From Vreelandella andesensis (GTDB lineage: Bacteria; Pseudomonadota; Gammaproteobacteria; Pseudomonadales; Halomonadaceae): 64,000 nt of DNA. A program made the position numbers and the translations under genes. The first letter of the stretch is position 1; each line of letters starts with the position of its first letter. Under the pieces are notes generated by a model. That model was not told the origin of the DNA and searched no databases. It saw only the letters and a list, made by a program, of their open reading frames with translations. The stretch covers positions 1 to 64,000 of the forward strand of contig NZ_RZHG01000007.1 of assembly GCF_003989795.1 (NCBI RefSeq), given 5' to 3'. Below, in pieces: positions 1 to 8,680 of the stretch.

Positions 1-63
1 GCTGGATAGAGTACCTGACTACGAATCAGGGGGTCGGAGGTTCGAATCCTCCCGGGCGCGCCA
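1..63 (+). tRNA. tRNA-Arg (anticodon ACG), 5' end cut by window edge
   Basis: Only the D-arm remnant onward is present. The anticodon stem is 14-18/26-30 with loop CTACGAA, which places anticodon ACG at 21-23. The T arm is 36-40/48-52 with loop TTCGAAT, the 3' acceptor strand is 53-59, the discriminator G is 60 and CCA is encoded at 61-63. The sequence closely resembles the standard gammaproteobacterial tRNA-Arg(ACG), which reads CGN arginine codons after A34 is converted to inosine. The acceptor 5' strand lies outside the window. Confidence 0.95.
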
Positions 64-70
64 AATTTTG

Positions 71-102
71 AAAACCCGCTTTCTGTTGAATGCGGGTTTT
101 TT
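71..102 (+). terminator. Rho-independent terminator of the tRNA-Arg transcript
   Basis: An AAAACCCGC / GCGGGTTTT stem with a 12-nt loop runs directly into a T tract, 8 bp after the encoded CCA. Classic intrinsic terminator for the tRNA. Confidence 0.9.
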
Positions 103-152
103 CATTTTAGCCTGACCAATGTGGCTTTTTCTTTGGTCTTGCGATCGTTTTA

Positions 153-192
153 AAGCGCCTTCCGCAGAAACAGCGGTGGGCGCTTTTTTTTT
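153..192. terminator. Stem-loop with T tract between tRNA-Arg and dusC
   Basis: AAGCGCC (153-159) pairs with GGCGCTT (179-185), with CCGC/GCGG inside, followed by eight or more Ts on the + strand. On the - strand the stem is followed only by CTTTAAAA. It is best read as a second + strand terminator that could also act weakly for dusC, which ends at 217. Confidence 0.7.
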
Positions 193-216
193 GTTTAATC
201 TAACGTCGAGAACAAC

Positions 217-1215
217 TTATACGGGCTCGCTGCAACGTGATGTGCTGGGAATCAGGTTGTCGAGCAGTGTATCTAGGTCCGTGAGGCGTTTTAAGCGCTG
301 AAAATGTTGGTTAGCTTCGGTATTGCCTTGGCGCATTTGTGCCAGCCACTGCTTGACCAGAGATACCACCACCCGCTCTGGCAAGTGTTGCCGTTGTAAG
401 TCAGCGTATTGCTTTAATACGCTGGCGCGCATTGCCCAGGTGGTGTCAGGTAGACGCTCGCCTGTACGCTGCCAATGGCGTATGCGAGCCGCAAGCCAAG
501 GGTCTGAGAGGGCGCTGCGCCCAAGCATGACATCCTGGCAGCCTGAAAGCGTGCGAGCTTTCCAGTAGTCTTCTAGTGTCCAGATATCGCCGTTTGCAAC
601 GACAGGAATCGATACGTGGTGGCGGACTTTGCCAATCCACTCCCAGTGAGCAGGCGGGCGATAACCTTCATCGCGCGTGCGGCCATGAACGACGAGCTGC
701 GCAGCGCCGCCAGCTTCGGTGGCTTGGGCGCAGATTACTGCTAAGCGACGATCAGAAAAACCAAGGCGAATTTTAGCCGTCACAGGGATTGCGCCCTCCA
801 CGGCTTCAGCAACCGCTTTTACGGCACGATAGACCCGGTCGGGCTGGCGTAGCAGTGATGCACCACCATCATGGCGGTTGACCAGTTTGGCGGGGCAGCC
901 AAAATTAAGGTCGATGCTGATGGCGCCCAACGAAAGCGCTTGTTGCGCGTTGCTGGCGAGCGCTTCGGGATCTGACCCCAAAAGCTGCAGATGCACGGGA
1001 ACACCGCTAGGAGTAGCGACGCGATCCGCTGTCAGTTCAGGACAATGTTTATAGAACACGCGAGGTGGGAGGCGTGCGTCAACCACCCTGACAAACTCTG
1101 TCACTGTCCAGTCAAACCCTGCCTGCTGAGTCAGTAGGTCACGCGTTAATGCGTCGATGACGCCTTCCATAGGCGCTAGGCCTATCCTGCCTTTATGTAG
1201 TAAATTAACAACCAT
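217..1215 (-). CDS. dusC: tRNA-dihydrouridine(16) synthase DusC
   Basis: FMN-dependent enzyme that reduces uridine 16 in the D loop of tRNAs. The TIM-barrel Dus signature is clear: LAPMEG near residue 14, then a NFGCPAK segment holding the catalytic cysteine, followed by a VHGRT motif and an ANGDI segment. The TEFVRVVD stretch and the overall match to E. coli DusC separate it from DusA and DusB. About 332 residues, slightly longer than E. coli DusC because of a short N-terminal extension. ATG at 1215 is preferred over the in-frame GTG at 1224, although neither has a well-placed ribosome binding site (a GGAAG sits only 2-3 bases before the ATG). It diverges from oadG across a 127-bp promoter region. 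Confidence 0.93.
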   Translation of the reverse strand: MVVNLLHKGRIGLAPMEGVIDALTRDLLTQQAGFDWTVTEFVRVVDARLPPRVFYKHCPELTADRVATPSGVPVHLQLLGSDPEALASNAQQALSLGAISIDLNFGCPAKLVNRHDGGASLLRQPDRVYRAVKAVAEAVEGAIPVTAKIRLGFSDRRLAVICAQATEAGGAAQLVVHGRTRDEGYRPPAHWEWIGKVRHHVSIPVVANGDIWTLEDYWKARTLSGCQDVMLGRSALSDPWLAARIRHWQRTGERLPDTTWAMRASVLKQYADLQRQHLPERVVVSLVKQWLAQMRQGNTEANQHFQRLKRLTDLDTLLDNLIPSTSRCSEPV

Positions 1216-1342
1216 GACTTCCACTATGGCGCGATTGCAATCTATCCTGGATGTGGCAGGTTAGTGTATATGCCTCATTGCGCCAAGCGCCTTTAGAGGC
1301 TGTCAGTGTGCCGATAAACATTTGAAAGAGGGGGAATGCGGT

Positions 1343-1600
1343 ATGCAAGAGCCAGAGTTACTCCAAGAAGGACTTTCCCTTATGGGGATGGGTATGGGCT
1401 TTGTGTTTGTTTTTCTTACAGTTTTGGTGATTAGCGTTACGCTAATGTCGAAATTGATTGGCCGTTTTCAGCCTGCTCAGGTGGCAGCGCCTAACGGTCG
1501 TAATAACGCAAAATCATCTACACCGAAAGGCCAAGATGATGAAGTGATGGCGGTAATTAGTGCTGCAGTGCATCGTTATCGTTCTTCGCGCCGTAAATAA
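1343..1600 (+). CDS. oadG: Oxaloacetate decarboxylase gamma subunit (sodium pump)
   Basis: Small membrane subunit, 85 residues, that holds the alpha and beta subunits together in the Na+-translocating oxaloacetate decarboxylase. It has one transmembrane helix at about residues 13-37, rich in Gly, Met, Val and Leu, followed by a hydrophilic cytoplasmic tail ending in a basic RYRSSRRK segment. The longer frame starting at TTG 1322 is less likely: ATG 1343 has a GAGGGGG ribosome binding site eight bases upstream. It is the first gene of oadGAB, the usual order. Identification rests on small size, topology and position; the sequence of this subunit is poorly conserved in general. Confidence 0.9.
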   Translation: MQEPELLQEGLSLMGMGMGFVFVFLTVLVISVTLMSKLIGRFQPAQVAAPNGRNNAKSSTPKGQDDEVMAVISAAVHRYRSSRRK

Positions 1601-1692
1601 AACACCAGTTTTGTAGTCATCTTTCCGCTCAATTAATAATTACTTTGTTAAATTTACTAAAAATCCATAACGTAAAACTGTGAGCTACGACC

Positions 1693-3507
1693 ATGAATGA
1701 AACAAAACGTCCTCTGGGGATCACTGATGTTGTTCTTCGCGACGGCCATCAGTCGCTATTTGCCACTCGTTTGCGTCTTGATGACATGCTGCCGATTGCC
1801 GAGAAGCTCGATAACGTTGGCTACTGGTCATTAGAGTCTTGGGGTGGAGCAACGTTCGATTCGTGTATTCGTTATTTGGGTGAGGACCCTTGGGAACGCA
1901 TTCGGGCATTAAAAGAAGCCATGCCGAATACACCTCAAGCGATGTTATTGCGTGGCCAAAACTTATTAGGCTATCGCCACTACGCTGATGATGTGGTTGA
2001 TAAATTTGTTGAACGCGCCAAGACCAATGGGGTTGATGTGTTCCGCGTATTTGACGCGATGAATGACCCGCGCAATCTTGAGCGTGCCATCAAGGCAGTT
2101 CTTAAAGTAGGTGGTCACGCACAAGGCACTATCTGCTATACGGTTAGCCCGGTACATACCCTGGATAGCTGGGTAGAGCTCGCTAAAACCATTGCTGCAA
2201 TGGGTGCCGACTCACTGGCTATCAAGGATATGGCGGGGCTCCTGACGCCTTATATCGCTTATGATCTTGTTTCGCGGCTGAAAAAAGAACTGTCTATCCC
2301 TATTCATTTGCATTGCCATGCCACTACCGGTTTATCGACCTCGACAATTTTGAAGGCCGTTGAAGCGGGGGTCGATAATGTTGATACCGCGATCTCTTCG
2401 ATGTCCATGACTTACGGTCATAGTCCGACTGAATCCGTCGTTGCTATGCTTAAAGATACCGATCGCGACACTGGTCTTGACCTGGAGTTGTTAGAGGATA
2501 TCGCCAGCTATTTCCGTGAAGTGCGTAAAAAATATGCGGCATTTGAAGGCTCGTTACGCGGTATTGATTCACGTATTTTGATCGCCCAGGTGCCTGGCGG
2601 CATGCTTACTAACATGGAAGGCCAGCTAAAAGAGCAGGGCGCTGGCGATAAATTTGACGACGTGTTGAATGAAATCCCCCGCGTTCGTGAAGACCTTGGC
2701 TTTATTCCTTTGGTAACACCGACCTCCCAGATTGTCGGCACCCAAGCGGTGATGAACGTCATGATGGGTGAGCGCTACAAGTCCATTTCCAAAGAAGTCC
2801 AAGCGATCTTAAGAGGTGAATACGGCTCTGCGCCCGCGCCGTTTAATGCAGAGCTGCAAAAGCGCGTGCTTGAAGGCGGCGAACCGATCACTTGCCGCCC
2901 GGCAGATAATCTGGCGCCAGAAATGGACAAACTAGCGACCGAGCTCAAAGAGAAGGCCAGCGCAGACGGCATTCGCATTGCTGACGGCGAACAGAAAATA
3001 GACGATGTGCTGACATACACACTGTTCCCACAAATCGGTTTGAAATTCCTTAAAAACCGTGACAACCCGGATGCTTTCGAGCCTGCACCCCAGGCGGTTG
3101 AAGCAGAAAGCGCTAACGTACCGAAAAAAACTGAAAGCAAAGCGCCTGTGGTTTCAAGTGGCCCGGAAACGTATACCGTCAAGCTTAATGGTAAAGCCTT
3201 TGTGGTGGAGGTGTCTGAGGGTGGAGAGATAGGTGAGGTGCAAGAGCAGGTAGCCGCTAGCACTAACGCACCCAAAGAGGAGGCTGCTGCACCCAGTGGG
3301 GAAAGCATTGATGCTCCGCTCGCTGGCAATATTTTTAAGGTCAATGTGCGTCCTGGTGACCAAGTGGCGGAAGGCGACGTGGTGATTATTTTGGAAGCCA
3401 TGAAAATGGAAACCGAAGTACGTGCCAGCAGTGCCGGCACCGTATCGAAAGTTAACGTCAGCGAGGGTGACAGCGTCACCGTCGGCGATTCGCTGATCGA
3501 GCTTTAA
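1693..3507 (+). CDS. oadA: Oxaloacetate decarboxylase alpha subunit (biotin carboxyltransferase)
   Basis: Cytoplasmic subunit that moves the carboxyl group of oxaloacetate onto biotin, yielding pyruvate. The N-terminal HMGL-like carboxyltransferase domain begins with the LRDGHQSL motif near residue 17 and contains metal-ligand regions HLHCHATTG and KDMAG. A PYC_OADA domain follows, then a Pro/Ala/Glu-rich linker (about 455-525). A biotinyl domain ends the protein, with the biotin-accepting Lys about 571 in EAMKMET. The 604-residue length is normal for OadA. It lies 92 bp after oadG and 12 bp before oadB. It is distinguished from pyruvate carboxylase by absence of the biotin carboxylase domain and by the oadG/oadB neighbours. 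Confidence 0.97.
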   Translation: MNETKRPLGITDVVLRDGHQSLFATRLRLDDMLPIAEKLDNVGYWSLESWGGATFDSCIRYLGEDPWERIRALKEAMPNTPQAMLLRGQNLLGYRHYADDVVDKFVERAKTNGVDVFRVFDAMNDPRNLERAIKAVLKVGGHAQGTICYTVSPVHTLDSWVELAKTIAAMGADSLAIKDMAGLLTPYIAYDLVSRLKKELSIPIHLHCHATTGLSTSTILKAVEAGVDNVDTAISSMSMTYGHSPTESVVAMLKDTDRDTGLDLELLEDIASYFREVRKKYAAFEGSLRGIDSRILIAQVPGGMLTNMEGQLKEQGAGDKFDDVLNEIPRVREDLGFIPLVTPTSQIVGTQAVMNVMMGERYKSISKEVQAILRGEYGSAPAPFNAELQKRVLEGGEPITCRPADNLAPEMDKLATELKEKASADGIRIADGEQKIDDVLTYTLFPQIGLKFLKNRDNPDAFEPAPQAVEAESANVPKKTESKAPVVSSGPETYTVKLNGKAFVVEVSEGGEIGEVQEQVAASTNAPKEEAAAPSGESIDAPLAGNIFKVNVRPGDQVAEGDVVIILEAMKMETEVRASSAGTVSKVNVSEGDSVTVGDSLIEL

Positions 3508-3519
3508 GGGCATTCGGCA

Positions 3520-4842
3520 ATGGATAAGTTAATCACCTTATGGGAAGGCTCTGGTCTTTATAATCTCGAGCTTGGTCAGGCGGTTATGATTTTGGTAGGG
3601 CTTGGGCTGCTCTACCTTGCTATCTATAAGAAGTTTGAGCCGCTGCTGCTGGTGCCAATTGGGTTTGGCGGCATTCTTGCCAATATACCTGAGGCGGGCT
3701 TGGCAATTTCAGCGCTCGATCAGGCGATTGGGGTGGCAAAACCCGCAGTACTGCAACAGATTGCCTCTGCACTGGGCGCCACCCTTGATCCATTAAGCGG
3801 TGTGGAAGCTTGGCGGGAGTCGCTGAAGGCGATCGCCCACGATGCCGCTGCCCCGGATCAGTTACGCGCGGCGAAAGATATCGTCATGAACGTAGGTTAT
3901 GGCGATGGCATGCTTTACAGCTTTTATAACGTAGCGATTGCCTCTGGCATTGCCCCACTGATTATCTTCATGGGCGTAGGGGCAATGACCGACTTTGGCC
4001 CGTTATTGGCTAACCCGCGCACGCTCTTTTTAGGAGCGGCTGCTCAGTTTGGTATTTTTGCCACGCTGTTTGGTGCTGTTGCGCTGTCGTCGATGGGGGT
4101 GATGGACTTCTCCCTTAATCAAGCGGCGGCCATTGGTATTATCGGGGGGGCTGACGGTCCGACGTCTATTTACGTTGCGAGTGTATTGGCCCCAGAGCTG
4201 CTTGGCGCTATTGCAGTAGCTGCTTACGCCTACATGGCGCTTGTGCCACTGATTCAGCCGCCGATCATGCGTCTGCTGACCACTCAGAAAGAGCGCCAAA
4301 TTAAGATGACGCAACTGCGTCCGGTATCGAAGCTGGAAAAAGTTGTCTTCCCGCTCGTATTGTTGATCTTGGTTGCGCTCTTTTTACCTGATGCAGCGCC
4401 GCTGCTAGGGATGTTCTGCTTTGGCAACCTGATGCGCGAGTGCGGTGTGGTGGAGCGCTTATCGGATACCGCACAAAACGCCTTGATTAATATCGTCACC
4501 ATTATTCTAGGTTTGGCGGTCGGCTCTAAACTGATGGCAGAAAGCTTTCTGTCATTTGAGACGCTGGGTATCTTAGGCCTAGGTATTGTGGCGTTTGGTA
4601 TTGGTACCGCCGCAGGTGTGTTGATGGCGAAGCTGTTGAACATGGTGAGCAAAATGCCGATTAACCCGCTGATTGGTGCTGCGGGTGTTTCTGCGGTGCC
4701 GATGGCCGCTCGCGTTGCTAATAAGGTTGGCTTGGAGTCGAACCCGCATAACTTCCTGCTGATGCATGCCATGGGCCCCAATGTGGCTGGGGTTATCGGT
4801 TCTGCTGTCGCGGCGGGTGTGATGATTAAATATTTAGGCTAA
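3520..4842 (+). CDS. oadB: Oxaloacetate decarboxylase beta subunit (Na+ translocating)
   Basis: Polytopic membrane protein (440 residues) that decarboxylates carboxybiotin and uses the energy to pump Na+ outward. Many hydrophobic helices are visible. Family-typical segments include [15 protein letters not shown], the [10 protein letters not shown] stretch with the conserved sodium-binding Asp, and [13 protein letters not shown]. The C-terminal region with [18 protein letters not shown] and [20 protein letters not shown] also fits OadB/GcdB/MmdB. The oadA neighbour settles the substrate as oxaloacetate. A sodium-motive decarboxylase suits a halophile but is not diagnostic of one. It is the last gene of the operon, with a strong terminator 53 bp after the stop. 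Confidence 0.97.
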   Translation: MDKLITLWEGSGLYNLELGQAVMILVGLGLLYLAIYKKFEPLLLVPIGFGGILANIPEAGLAISALDQAIGVAKPAVLQQIASALGATLDPLSGVEAWRESLKAIAHDAAAPDQLRAAKDIVMNVGYGDGMLYSFYNVAIASGIAPLIIFMGVGAMTDFGPLLANPRTLFLGAAAQFGIFATLFGAVALSSMGVMDFSLNQAAAIGIIGGADGPTSIYVASVLAPELLGAIAVAAYAYMALVPLIQPPIMRLLTTQKERQIKMTQLRPVSKLEKVVFPLVLLILVALFLPDAAPLLGMFCFGNLMRECGVVERLSDTAQNALINIVTIILGLAVGSKLMAESFLSFETLGILGLGIVAFGIGTAAGVLMAKLLNMVSKMPINPLIGAAGVSAVPMAARVANKVGLESNPHNFLLMHAMGPNVAGVIGSAVAAGVMIKYLG

Positions 4843-4894
4843 GACTCACGGGTAGTGACATTGCGCAGCTATCGCTACGTAATTGTCAGCATGT

Positions 4895-4939
4895 AAAACG
4901 CGGCTTACCGAGCAATTGCTCGCGTAAGTCGCGTTTTTT
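4895..4939 (+). terminator. Rho-independent terminator of oadGAB
   Basis: An AAAACGCG...CGCGTTTT outer stem encloses a second stem, CTTACCGAGCAATTG opposite CTCGCGTAAG, and is followed by TTTTTT. The A-rich 5' flank may allow weak use from the opposite strand, where yigZ ends at 4962. Confidence 0.85.
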
Positions 4940-4961
4940 GTTGGACGTGTCACTGGCTTCA

Positions 4962-5585
4962 CTACGGCGTCACTTTTTGAATATCGAGGGCAGTCTTTAG
5001 GCGGTTTTCAAGCATGGCGAGATTTAAAGCGTTATCCCTTGGCCAGCCAATGGTTAAACATACACCGCCACTGCCGTACTCAGCATGTTGAACGGGGATT
5101 TTCTGCTCGTTACACCAAGCGCGCGCTACTGCTTCGTAGGCAAAATCAACGCGAAGCAGATAACTATCTCGTTCGACGACTTCGCGTGTGGGTAACGTTT
5201 CAAGTCCGCTGTTAACCGATTGCGCGTAAGCCCGGGCAAGGCCGCCAGTGCCCAGCTTGGTGCCCCCAAAGTAACGAATCACCACACAGGCTATTTCCCC
5301 CATCTGGCTGCCTAGTAAGGCTTGGTACATGGGTCTGCCTGCCGTACCGCCCGGTTCGCCATCATCAGAGAAACCAATATGCGTTTGTTCTCCAGGAGGA
5401 CCAGCAATAAAAGCCGTGCAATGATGGCTTGCATTGGGGTGAGCGGATTTTGCCGCCTGCAGCAATGCATGATAGTTGGCGGTGTTGGGTGCATGGCATA
5501 TCCACGTGAGAAAACGGCTTTTTTCAACCTCATTTTCAGTGCTATGCCATGTCTCCGGTGCTAAGTCTGGAACTTGGTAGCGCAA
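4962..5585 (-). CDS. yigZ: YigZ/IMPACT family protein
   Basis: Member of the IMPACT family (UPF0029) found in most bacteria; 207 residues, the usual size. The N-terminal domain contains the family signature: KSRF, a SDDGEPGGTAGRPM stretch near residues 75-88, and the VIRYFGGTKLGTGGL block. A C-terminal ferredoxin-like subdomain follows. Eukaryotic IMPACT is a translation (GCN) regulator, but the bacterial role is unsettled. TTG at 5585 is chosen because AGGAG lies six bases upstream and no ATG is suitably placed. It begins 21 bp after the S24-like gene on the same strand, so both are probably co-transcribed and yigZ may share the SOS-type promoter. Confidence 0.9.
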   Translation of the reverse strand: MRYQVPDLAPETWHSTENEVEKSRFLTWICHAPNTANYHALLQAAKSAHPNASHHCTAFIAGPPGEQTHIGFSDDGEPGGTAGRPMYQALLGSQMGEIACVVIRYFGGTKLGTGGLARAYAQSVNSGLETLPTREVVERDSYLLRVDFAYEAVARAWCNEQKIPVQHAEYGSGGVCLTIGWPRDNALNLAMLENRLKTALDIQKVTP

Positions 5586-5606
5586 TTAATGCTCCTGGGC
5601 AGCGAA

Positions 5607-6065
5607 TTAATGGTGCCGAGTATGACTAACGCCATGCTCTACGCCCATGACCATTCCCAGCACCTGGATATCACTATTATGCAGGAAAACGGCTGGCATC
5701 GCCGTATCTTCGGGCCATAGATGAACGCCCAGACGGCTAATTGAAAGTTGCTTTAGTGCCATTTCGTGCTGATTAATCGTCGCAACCGCAGTTTCTTGAT
5801 GGCTACCTTGCTGATAACGGCGAATAATAATGACATCGCCATCGAAGAGATTGCATTCACACATCCTGTTGCCGCGCACACGAAGCGCATAGGTATTGCG
5901 CCGCGTTACACGAGATGTCGAATAAACAACGTGACCGACATTTGACGTCGTTTGAGACAGCCCTTGAGACAGCCCTTGAGAAAGCCCTTGAGAAAGCCCT
6001 TGAGACAGCGGTTGAGTAAGTGACGGTTGAGTAACGTTCAGGGGTGTTGGCATTGACATCGTCAT
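5607..6065 (-). CDS. LexA/UmuD-like S24-domain protein lacking the catalytic serine
   Basis: 152 residues. From about residue 56 to the end it matches the C-terminal autoprotease domain of LexA/UmuD: YALRVRGNRM...LFDGDVIII aligns with the GxSMxxxxxxDGDxxxV signature, and ALKQL aligns with the region of the general-base Lys. The nucleophile Ser position is occupied by Arg (GNRM rather than GDSM or GMSM), and no Ala-Gly cleavage site is visible, so self-cleavage looks lost. The N-terminus has no helix-turn-helix; it carries a Thr/Ser/Gln-rich segment with GLSQ repeats encoded by a 12-bp tandem repeat. GGAG precedes the ATG. Two SOS boxes lie 71-118 bp upstream, so LexA repression is inferred. 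The function is unknown; it could be an SOS-induced partner protein rather than a repressor. Confidence 0.75.
   Translation of the reverse strand: MTMSMPTPLNVTQPSLTQPLSQGLSQGLSQGLSQGLSQTTSNVGHVVYSTSRVTRRNTYALRVRGNRMCECNLFDGDVIIIRRYQQGSHQETAVATINQHEMALKQLSISRLGVHLWPEDTAMPAVFLHNSDIQVLGMVMGVEHGVSHTRHH
5952..6011. repeat. 12-bp tandem repeat, five copies, inside the S24-like gene
   Basis: Five consecutive 12-bp units begin TTGAGACAGCCC on the + strand; two units carry AAAG in place of ACAG and the last ends in CGG. A partial sixth follows at 6012. On the coding (-) strand they encode repeated GLSQ/PLSQ tetrapeptides. As the unit is a multiple of three, copy-number change would lengthen or shorten the protein without a frameshift. 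Confidence 0.95.
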
Positions 6066-6135
6066 GCTGTTTCTCCAATGCAGCGCCCGCTCCCTAGGCG
6101 TGTAATTGAGCAGATTGCTGTGTTTATGATCGGTA

Positions 6136-6151
6136 ATGTTTTTTCATACAG
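6136..6151. promoter_or_regulatory. LexA (SOS) box 2, imperfect
   Basis: ATGTTTTTTCATACAG differs from box 1 at only two positions and is 32 bp from it, about three helical turns, which favours binding on one face. The first base departs from the CTG consensus, so affinity is probably lower. It covers the likely transcription start of the S24-like gene. Confidence 0.6.
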
Positions 6152-6167
6152 TGTTCGTAGTATAGGC

Positions 6168-6183
6168 CTGTTTTTGCATACAG
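6168..6183. promoter_or_regulatory. LexA (SOS) box 1
   Basis: CTGTTTTTGCATACAG fits the gammaproteobacterial SOS box CTG-N10-CAG, including the preferred CTGT...ACAG ends. It lies upstream of the S24-like gene, in the expected -35 region of a - strand promoter whose candidate -10 (TATACT on the - strand, 6164-6159) sits between the two boxes. Confidence 0.75.
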
Positions 6184-6324
6184 TTCTAGTGCTCTGAATT
6201 ATCTATTGCTCTTAAGCGACGCTGGGTGGGGTCGTGCTGCGACCCCAGGCCGCAGAGAGCGACTGGCGAGAAAGGGGCTTTCCGTGTAGAGTTCCCCGCA
6301 AAATCTACGTGCCTGGAGATATCC

Positions 6325-6945
6325 TTGAGCCTCTGCCTGCAAGCCCGACAGCTAGCCTGTGAGCGCGACGACCGCTGGCTGTTTGAGGGGCTAGACCTTG
6401 ATATTCATCGTGGCGAAATTGTCCGCATTGAAGGCCCTAACGGGAGCGGGAAAACCACGTTGCTGAAAATTCTCTCTGGCCAGTTGAGCGACTACCATGG
6501 CGATATTTATTGGAATGGCGACTCAATGCGCGAGGTGCGTGAACATTTTCTCGCTAATCTACTCTATTTAGGGCATGCCCCTGGCGTGAAAGCGGGCCTT
6601 ACTCCGCTGGAAAACTTAACGTGGTACCAAGCGCTCAGTGGTGATCAGGGAAACGATTGTCAGCGCGAAGAAGCATTGGCTCAGGTGGGGCTTAGCGGTT
6701 TTGAAGATGTGCCTGCCGGCCAGCTTTCGGCAGGCCAACAGCGGCGAGTGGCTCTTGCTAGGTTAACGCTTACCCAGCGGGCGCTATGGGTATTAGATGA
6801 GCCTTTCACAGCCATTGATCGCCATGGAGTGGCAGCATTAGAAGCTCAGCTTGTTGCTCATGCCAACGCGGGAGGCTGTGTATTAGTGACGACACACCAT
6901 GAGTTAGCCGAATCACCCGTGCTTAGGCGCGTTCAATTGGGTTAG
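6325..6945 (+). CDS. ccmA: Cytochrome c maturation ABC transporter ATPase CcmA
   Basis: ATPase subunit of CcmABCDE, which powers release of holo-CcmE from CcmC during haem delivery to c-type cytochromes. Walker A is EGPNGSGKTT, the ABC signature is LSAGQQRRVALARL, Walker B is WVLDEPFTAID, and the H-loop is TTHHE. The frame stays open upstream to GTG 6226, but TTG 6325 is chosen: GGAG precedes it and it gives 206 residues, the standard CcmA length, with the usual N-terminus. It is the first gene of a nine-gene operon; its promoter must lie between 6184 and 6324, in the region shared with the divergent S24-like gene. Confidence 0.95.
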   Translation: MSLCLQARQLACERDDRWLFEGLDLDIHRGEIVRIEGPNGSGKTTLLKILSGQLSDYHGDIYWNGDSMREVREHFLANLLYLGHAPGVKAGLTPLENLTWYQALSGDQGNDCQREEALAQVGLSGFEDVPAGQLSAGQQRRVALARLTLTQRALWVLDEPFTAIDRHGVAALEAQLVAHANAGGCVLVTTHHELAESPVLRRVQLG

Positions 6946-6957
6946 AAGGAGACAGCG

Positions 6958-7692
6958 TTGCCAAGCTCACACGCCACGACAGGCATCACAGACATGTCGA
7001 TGCACGCACCTTCCGGTGGGCTCATGGTTGCCGTTAGTGCCACCTTTAAGCGAGATCTAACGCTTTTACTGCGCCGCCGTGGTGAAGTGCTTAACCCATT
7101 GGTGTTTTTTGCTTTGGTGATTACGCTCTTTCCGATCGGCATTTCACCTGACCCCCAGTTGCTGGCAGAAATAGCGCCTGGGCTGCTGTGGGTGGCCGCG
7201 TTGCTGGCGGCACTGCTTTCACTGGATAGTCTGTTCCGGAGCGACTACGACGACGGCAGTTTGGAGCAGCTACTTTTAGCCCCTCAGCCGCTGGCGGCTC
7301 TGAGTCTTGCGAAAGTGGCCGTTCACTGGTTGCTGACAGGACTACCATTGGCGCTCATGGCGCCGATTTTAGGTATCATGCTGGCACTCCCTGCCGGTAG
7401 TTACCTGATTCTAGCGCTTTCGCTGGCGCTGGGAACCGCAAGCCTTAGCCTGATTGGTGCGATTGGCGCGGCGCTTACTGTAGGGCTAGCGCGAGGCGGT
7501 GTGCTGTTGTCGTTGCTGGTATTACCGCTCTATATTCCGGTGCTTATTTTTGGCGCAGGCGCCGTACAAGCCGCCATTCTAGGCGATGGTATTGCAGCTC
7601 ATATTGCTATTTTAGGCGCACTTTTAGCGATTTCGTTAATGCTAGCACCCTGGGCTATCGCCGCATCGCTACGCATCAGCATCAACGGTTAA
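6958..7692 (+). CDS. ccmB: Haem exporter permease CcmB
   Basis: Integral membrane subunit of the CcmAB transporter. Six hydrophobic helices can be seen, with the conserved N-terminal [21 protein letters not shown] block and the [22 protein letters not shown] stretch in the first cytoplasmic loop. TTG 6958 is preceded by AAGGAG at a six-base spacing, making it the best start; this gives 244 residues, about 20 more than usual. An internal ATG (6994) would give the common length but lacks a good ribosome binding site. It starts 12 bp after ccmA. Confidence 0.94.
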   Translation: MPSSHATTGITDMSMHAPSGGLMVAVSATFKRDLTLLLRRRGEVLNPLVFFALVITLFPIGISPDPQLLAEIAPGLLWVAALLAALLSLDSLFRSDYDDGSLEQLLLAPQPLAALSLAKVAVHWLLTGLPLALMAPILGIMLALPAGSYLILALSLALGTASLSLIGAIGAALTVGLARGGVLLSLLVLPLYIPVLIFGAGAVQAAILGDGIAAHIAILGALLAISLMLAPWAIAASLRISING

Positions 7693-7706
7693 AGGACGAA
7701 AACACC

Positions 7707-8447
7707 ATGTGGGCCTTTATTAATAAACTGAGATCACCCAAGTGGTTCTACTCGATTAGCGCCAAACTGCAGCCTTGGTTCTGGGCGGCGGCGGCACTCC
7801 TGTTGCTGGTGGGCACTGTTTGGGGGCTGGCATTTGCTCCTGCTGACTATCAGCAGGGCAATAGCTTTCGCATTATTTATGTCCACGTTCCTGCTGCCTT
7901 CTTAGCGCAATCCATTTTTGTTTCGATGGCGATTTCAGGCCTGGTATTTATGGTCTGGAAAATCAAGGTGGCCGATATGGCAGCCACCGTAATGGCACCG
8001 TTGGGCGCTGCGATGACTTTTGTGGCGCTTTTTTCAGGCGCAGTGTGGGGAGTGCCGACCTGGGGAACCTGGTGGATGTGGGACGCGCGCTTAACCTCCA
8101 TGCTCATTCTGCTGTTTTTGTATTTAGGTGTTATTGCGCTACGCGGTGCTTTCAATAGCCGCGATAGCGGCTCGCGGGCAGCTTCTGTGCTGGCGATGGT
8201 GGGCGTGATAAATATTCCGATTATCAAATATTCGGTGGACTGGTGGTACACCCTTCACCAACCCGCTTCGTTTACGATTACTGGGCGTTCGGCAATGCCC
8301 ATGGAGATGTGGGCACCGCTGCTCATTATGGTGCTGGGCTTCTACTGCTTTTTTATTGCGCTGACGTTGATGCGTACTCGCAGCGAAATATTGCGTCGTG
8401 AAACCAATAAGCGCTGGGTGCAAGAGTTAGTGGAGGAGGTGAGATAA
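7707..8447 (+). CDS. ccmC: Haem lyase/transfer protein CcmC
   Basis: Membrane protein of the haem-handling protein family that loads haem onto CcmE. It has six transmembrane helices and the periplasmic tryptophan-rich motif [13 protein letters not shown] around residues 130-142. Two conserved His ligands are visible, in YVHVPAAF (near residue 60) and in YTLHQPAS (near residue 190). Its length of 246 residues is normal. It begins 14 bp after ccmB, and its TAA overlaps the ATG of ccmD by one base. Confidence 0.97.
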   Translation: MWAFINKLRSPKWFYSISAKLQPWFWAAAALLLLVGTVWGLAFAPADYQQGNSFRIIYVHVPAAFLAQSIFVSMAISGLVFMVWKIKVADMAATVMAPLGAAMTFVALFSGAVWGVPTWGTWWMWDARLTSMLILLFLYLGVIALRGAFNSRDSGSRAASVLAMVGVINIPIIKYSVDWWYTLHQPASFTITGRSAMPMEMWAPLLIMVLGFYCFFIALTLMRTRSEILRRETNKRWVQELVEEVR

Positions 8448-8680
8448 TGGCTTTTTCCTCGCTTAATGAATTTTTTGCCATGGGTGGCCACGGACTTTAT
8501 GTCTGGGGGGCTTGGGGCATCACTGCGTTGTTGATGCTGGTCATAGTTTGGCATGCGCGCCAAGAGCGCAGTCAACTTTTGAAAAGCGTAAAACGTCGCG
8601 TGCGTCGTCAAAACGCGCATTCCCAGTCCACGCAAGTACCGGTTAACTCTGCTCAAAGGGATGTTCGCAATGACGCCTAA
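8447..8680 (+). CDS. ccmD: Haem exporter accessory protein CcmD
   Basis: 77-residue single-pass membrane protein that stabilises the CcmABC-CcmE complex and is needed for release of haem-loaded CcmE. It has the family-typical N-terminal [19 protein letters not shown] stretch leading into one hydrophobic helix, then a basic cytoplasmic tail. Its start overlaps the ccmC stop (TAATG), and its 3' end overlaps the start of ccmE. Confidence 0.93.
   Translation: MAFSSLNEFFAMGGHGLYVWGAWGITALLMLVIVWHARQERSQLLKSVKRRVRRQNAHSQSTQVPVNSAQRDVRNDA

Noticed and set aside
1-63. tRNA-Arg as an integration site of a mobile element
   Set aside because: No integrase gene and no repeat of the tRNA 3' end was noticed in the downstream sequence.
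2775-3479. 234-codon open frame on the - strand inside oadA
   Set aside because: Antisense shadow of the oadA coding frame; Ser/Leu-rich with no motif.
5857-6078. Open frame on the - strand overlapping the S24-like gene, with AFSRAFSRAVSR repeats
   Set aside because: It is the same 12-bp repeat read in another frame; the S24-like frame has a recognisable domain and ribosome binding site.
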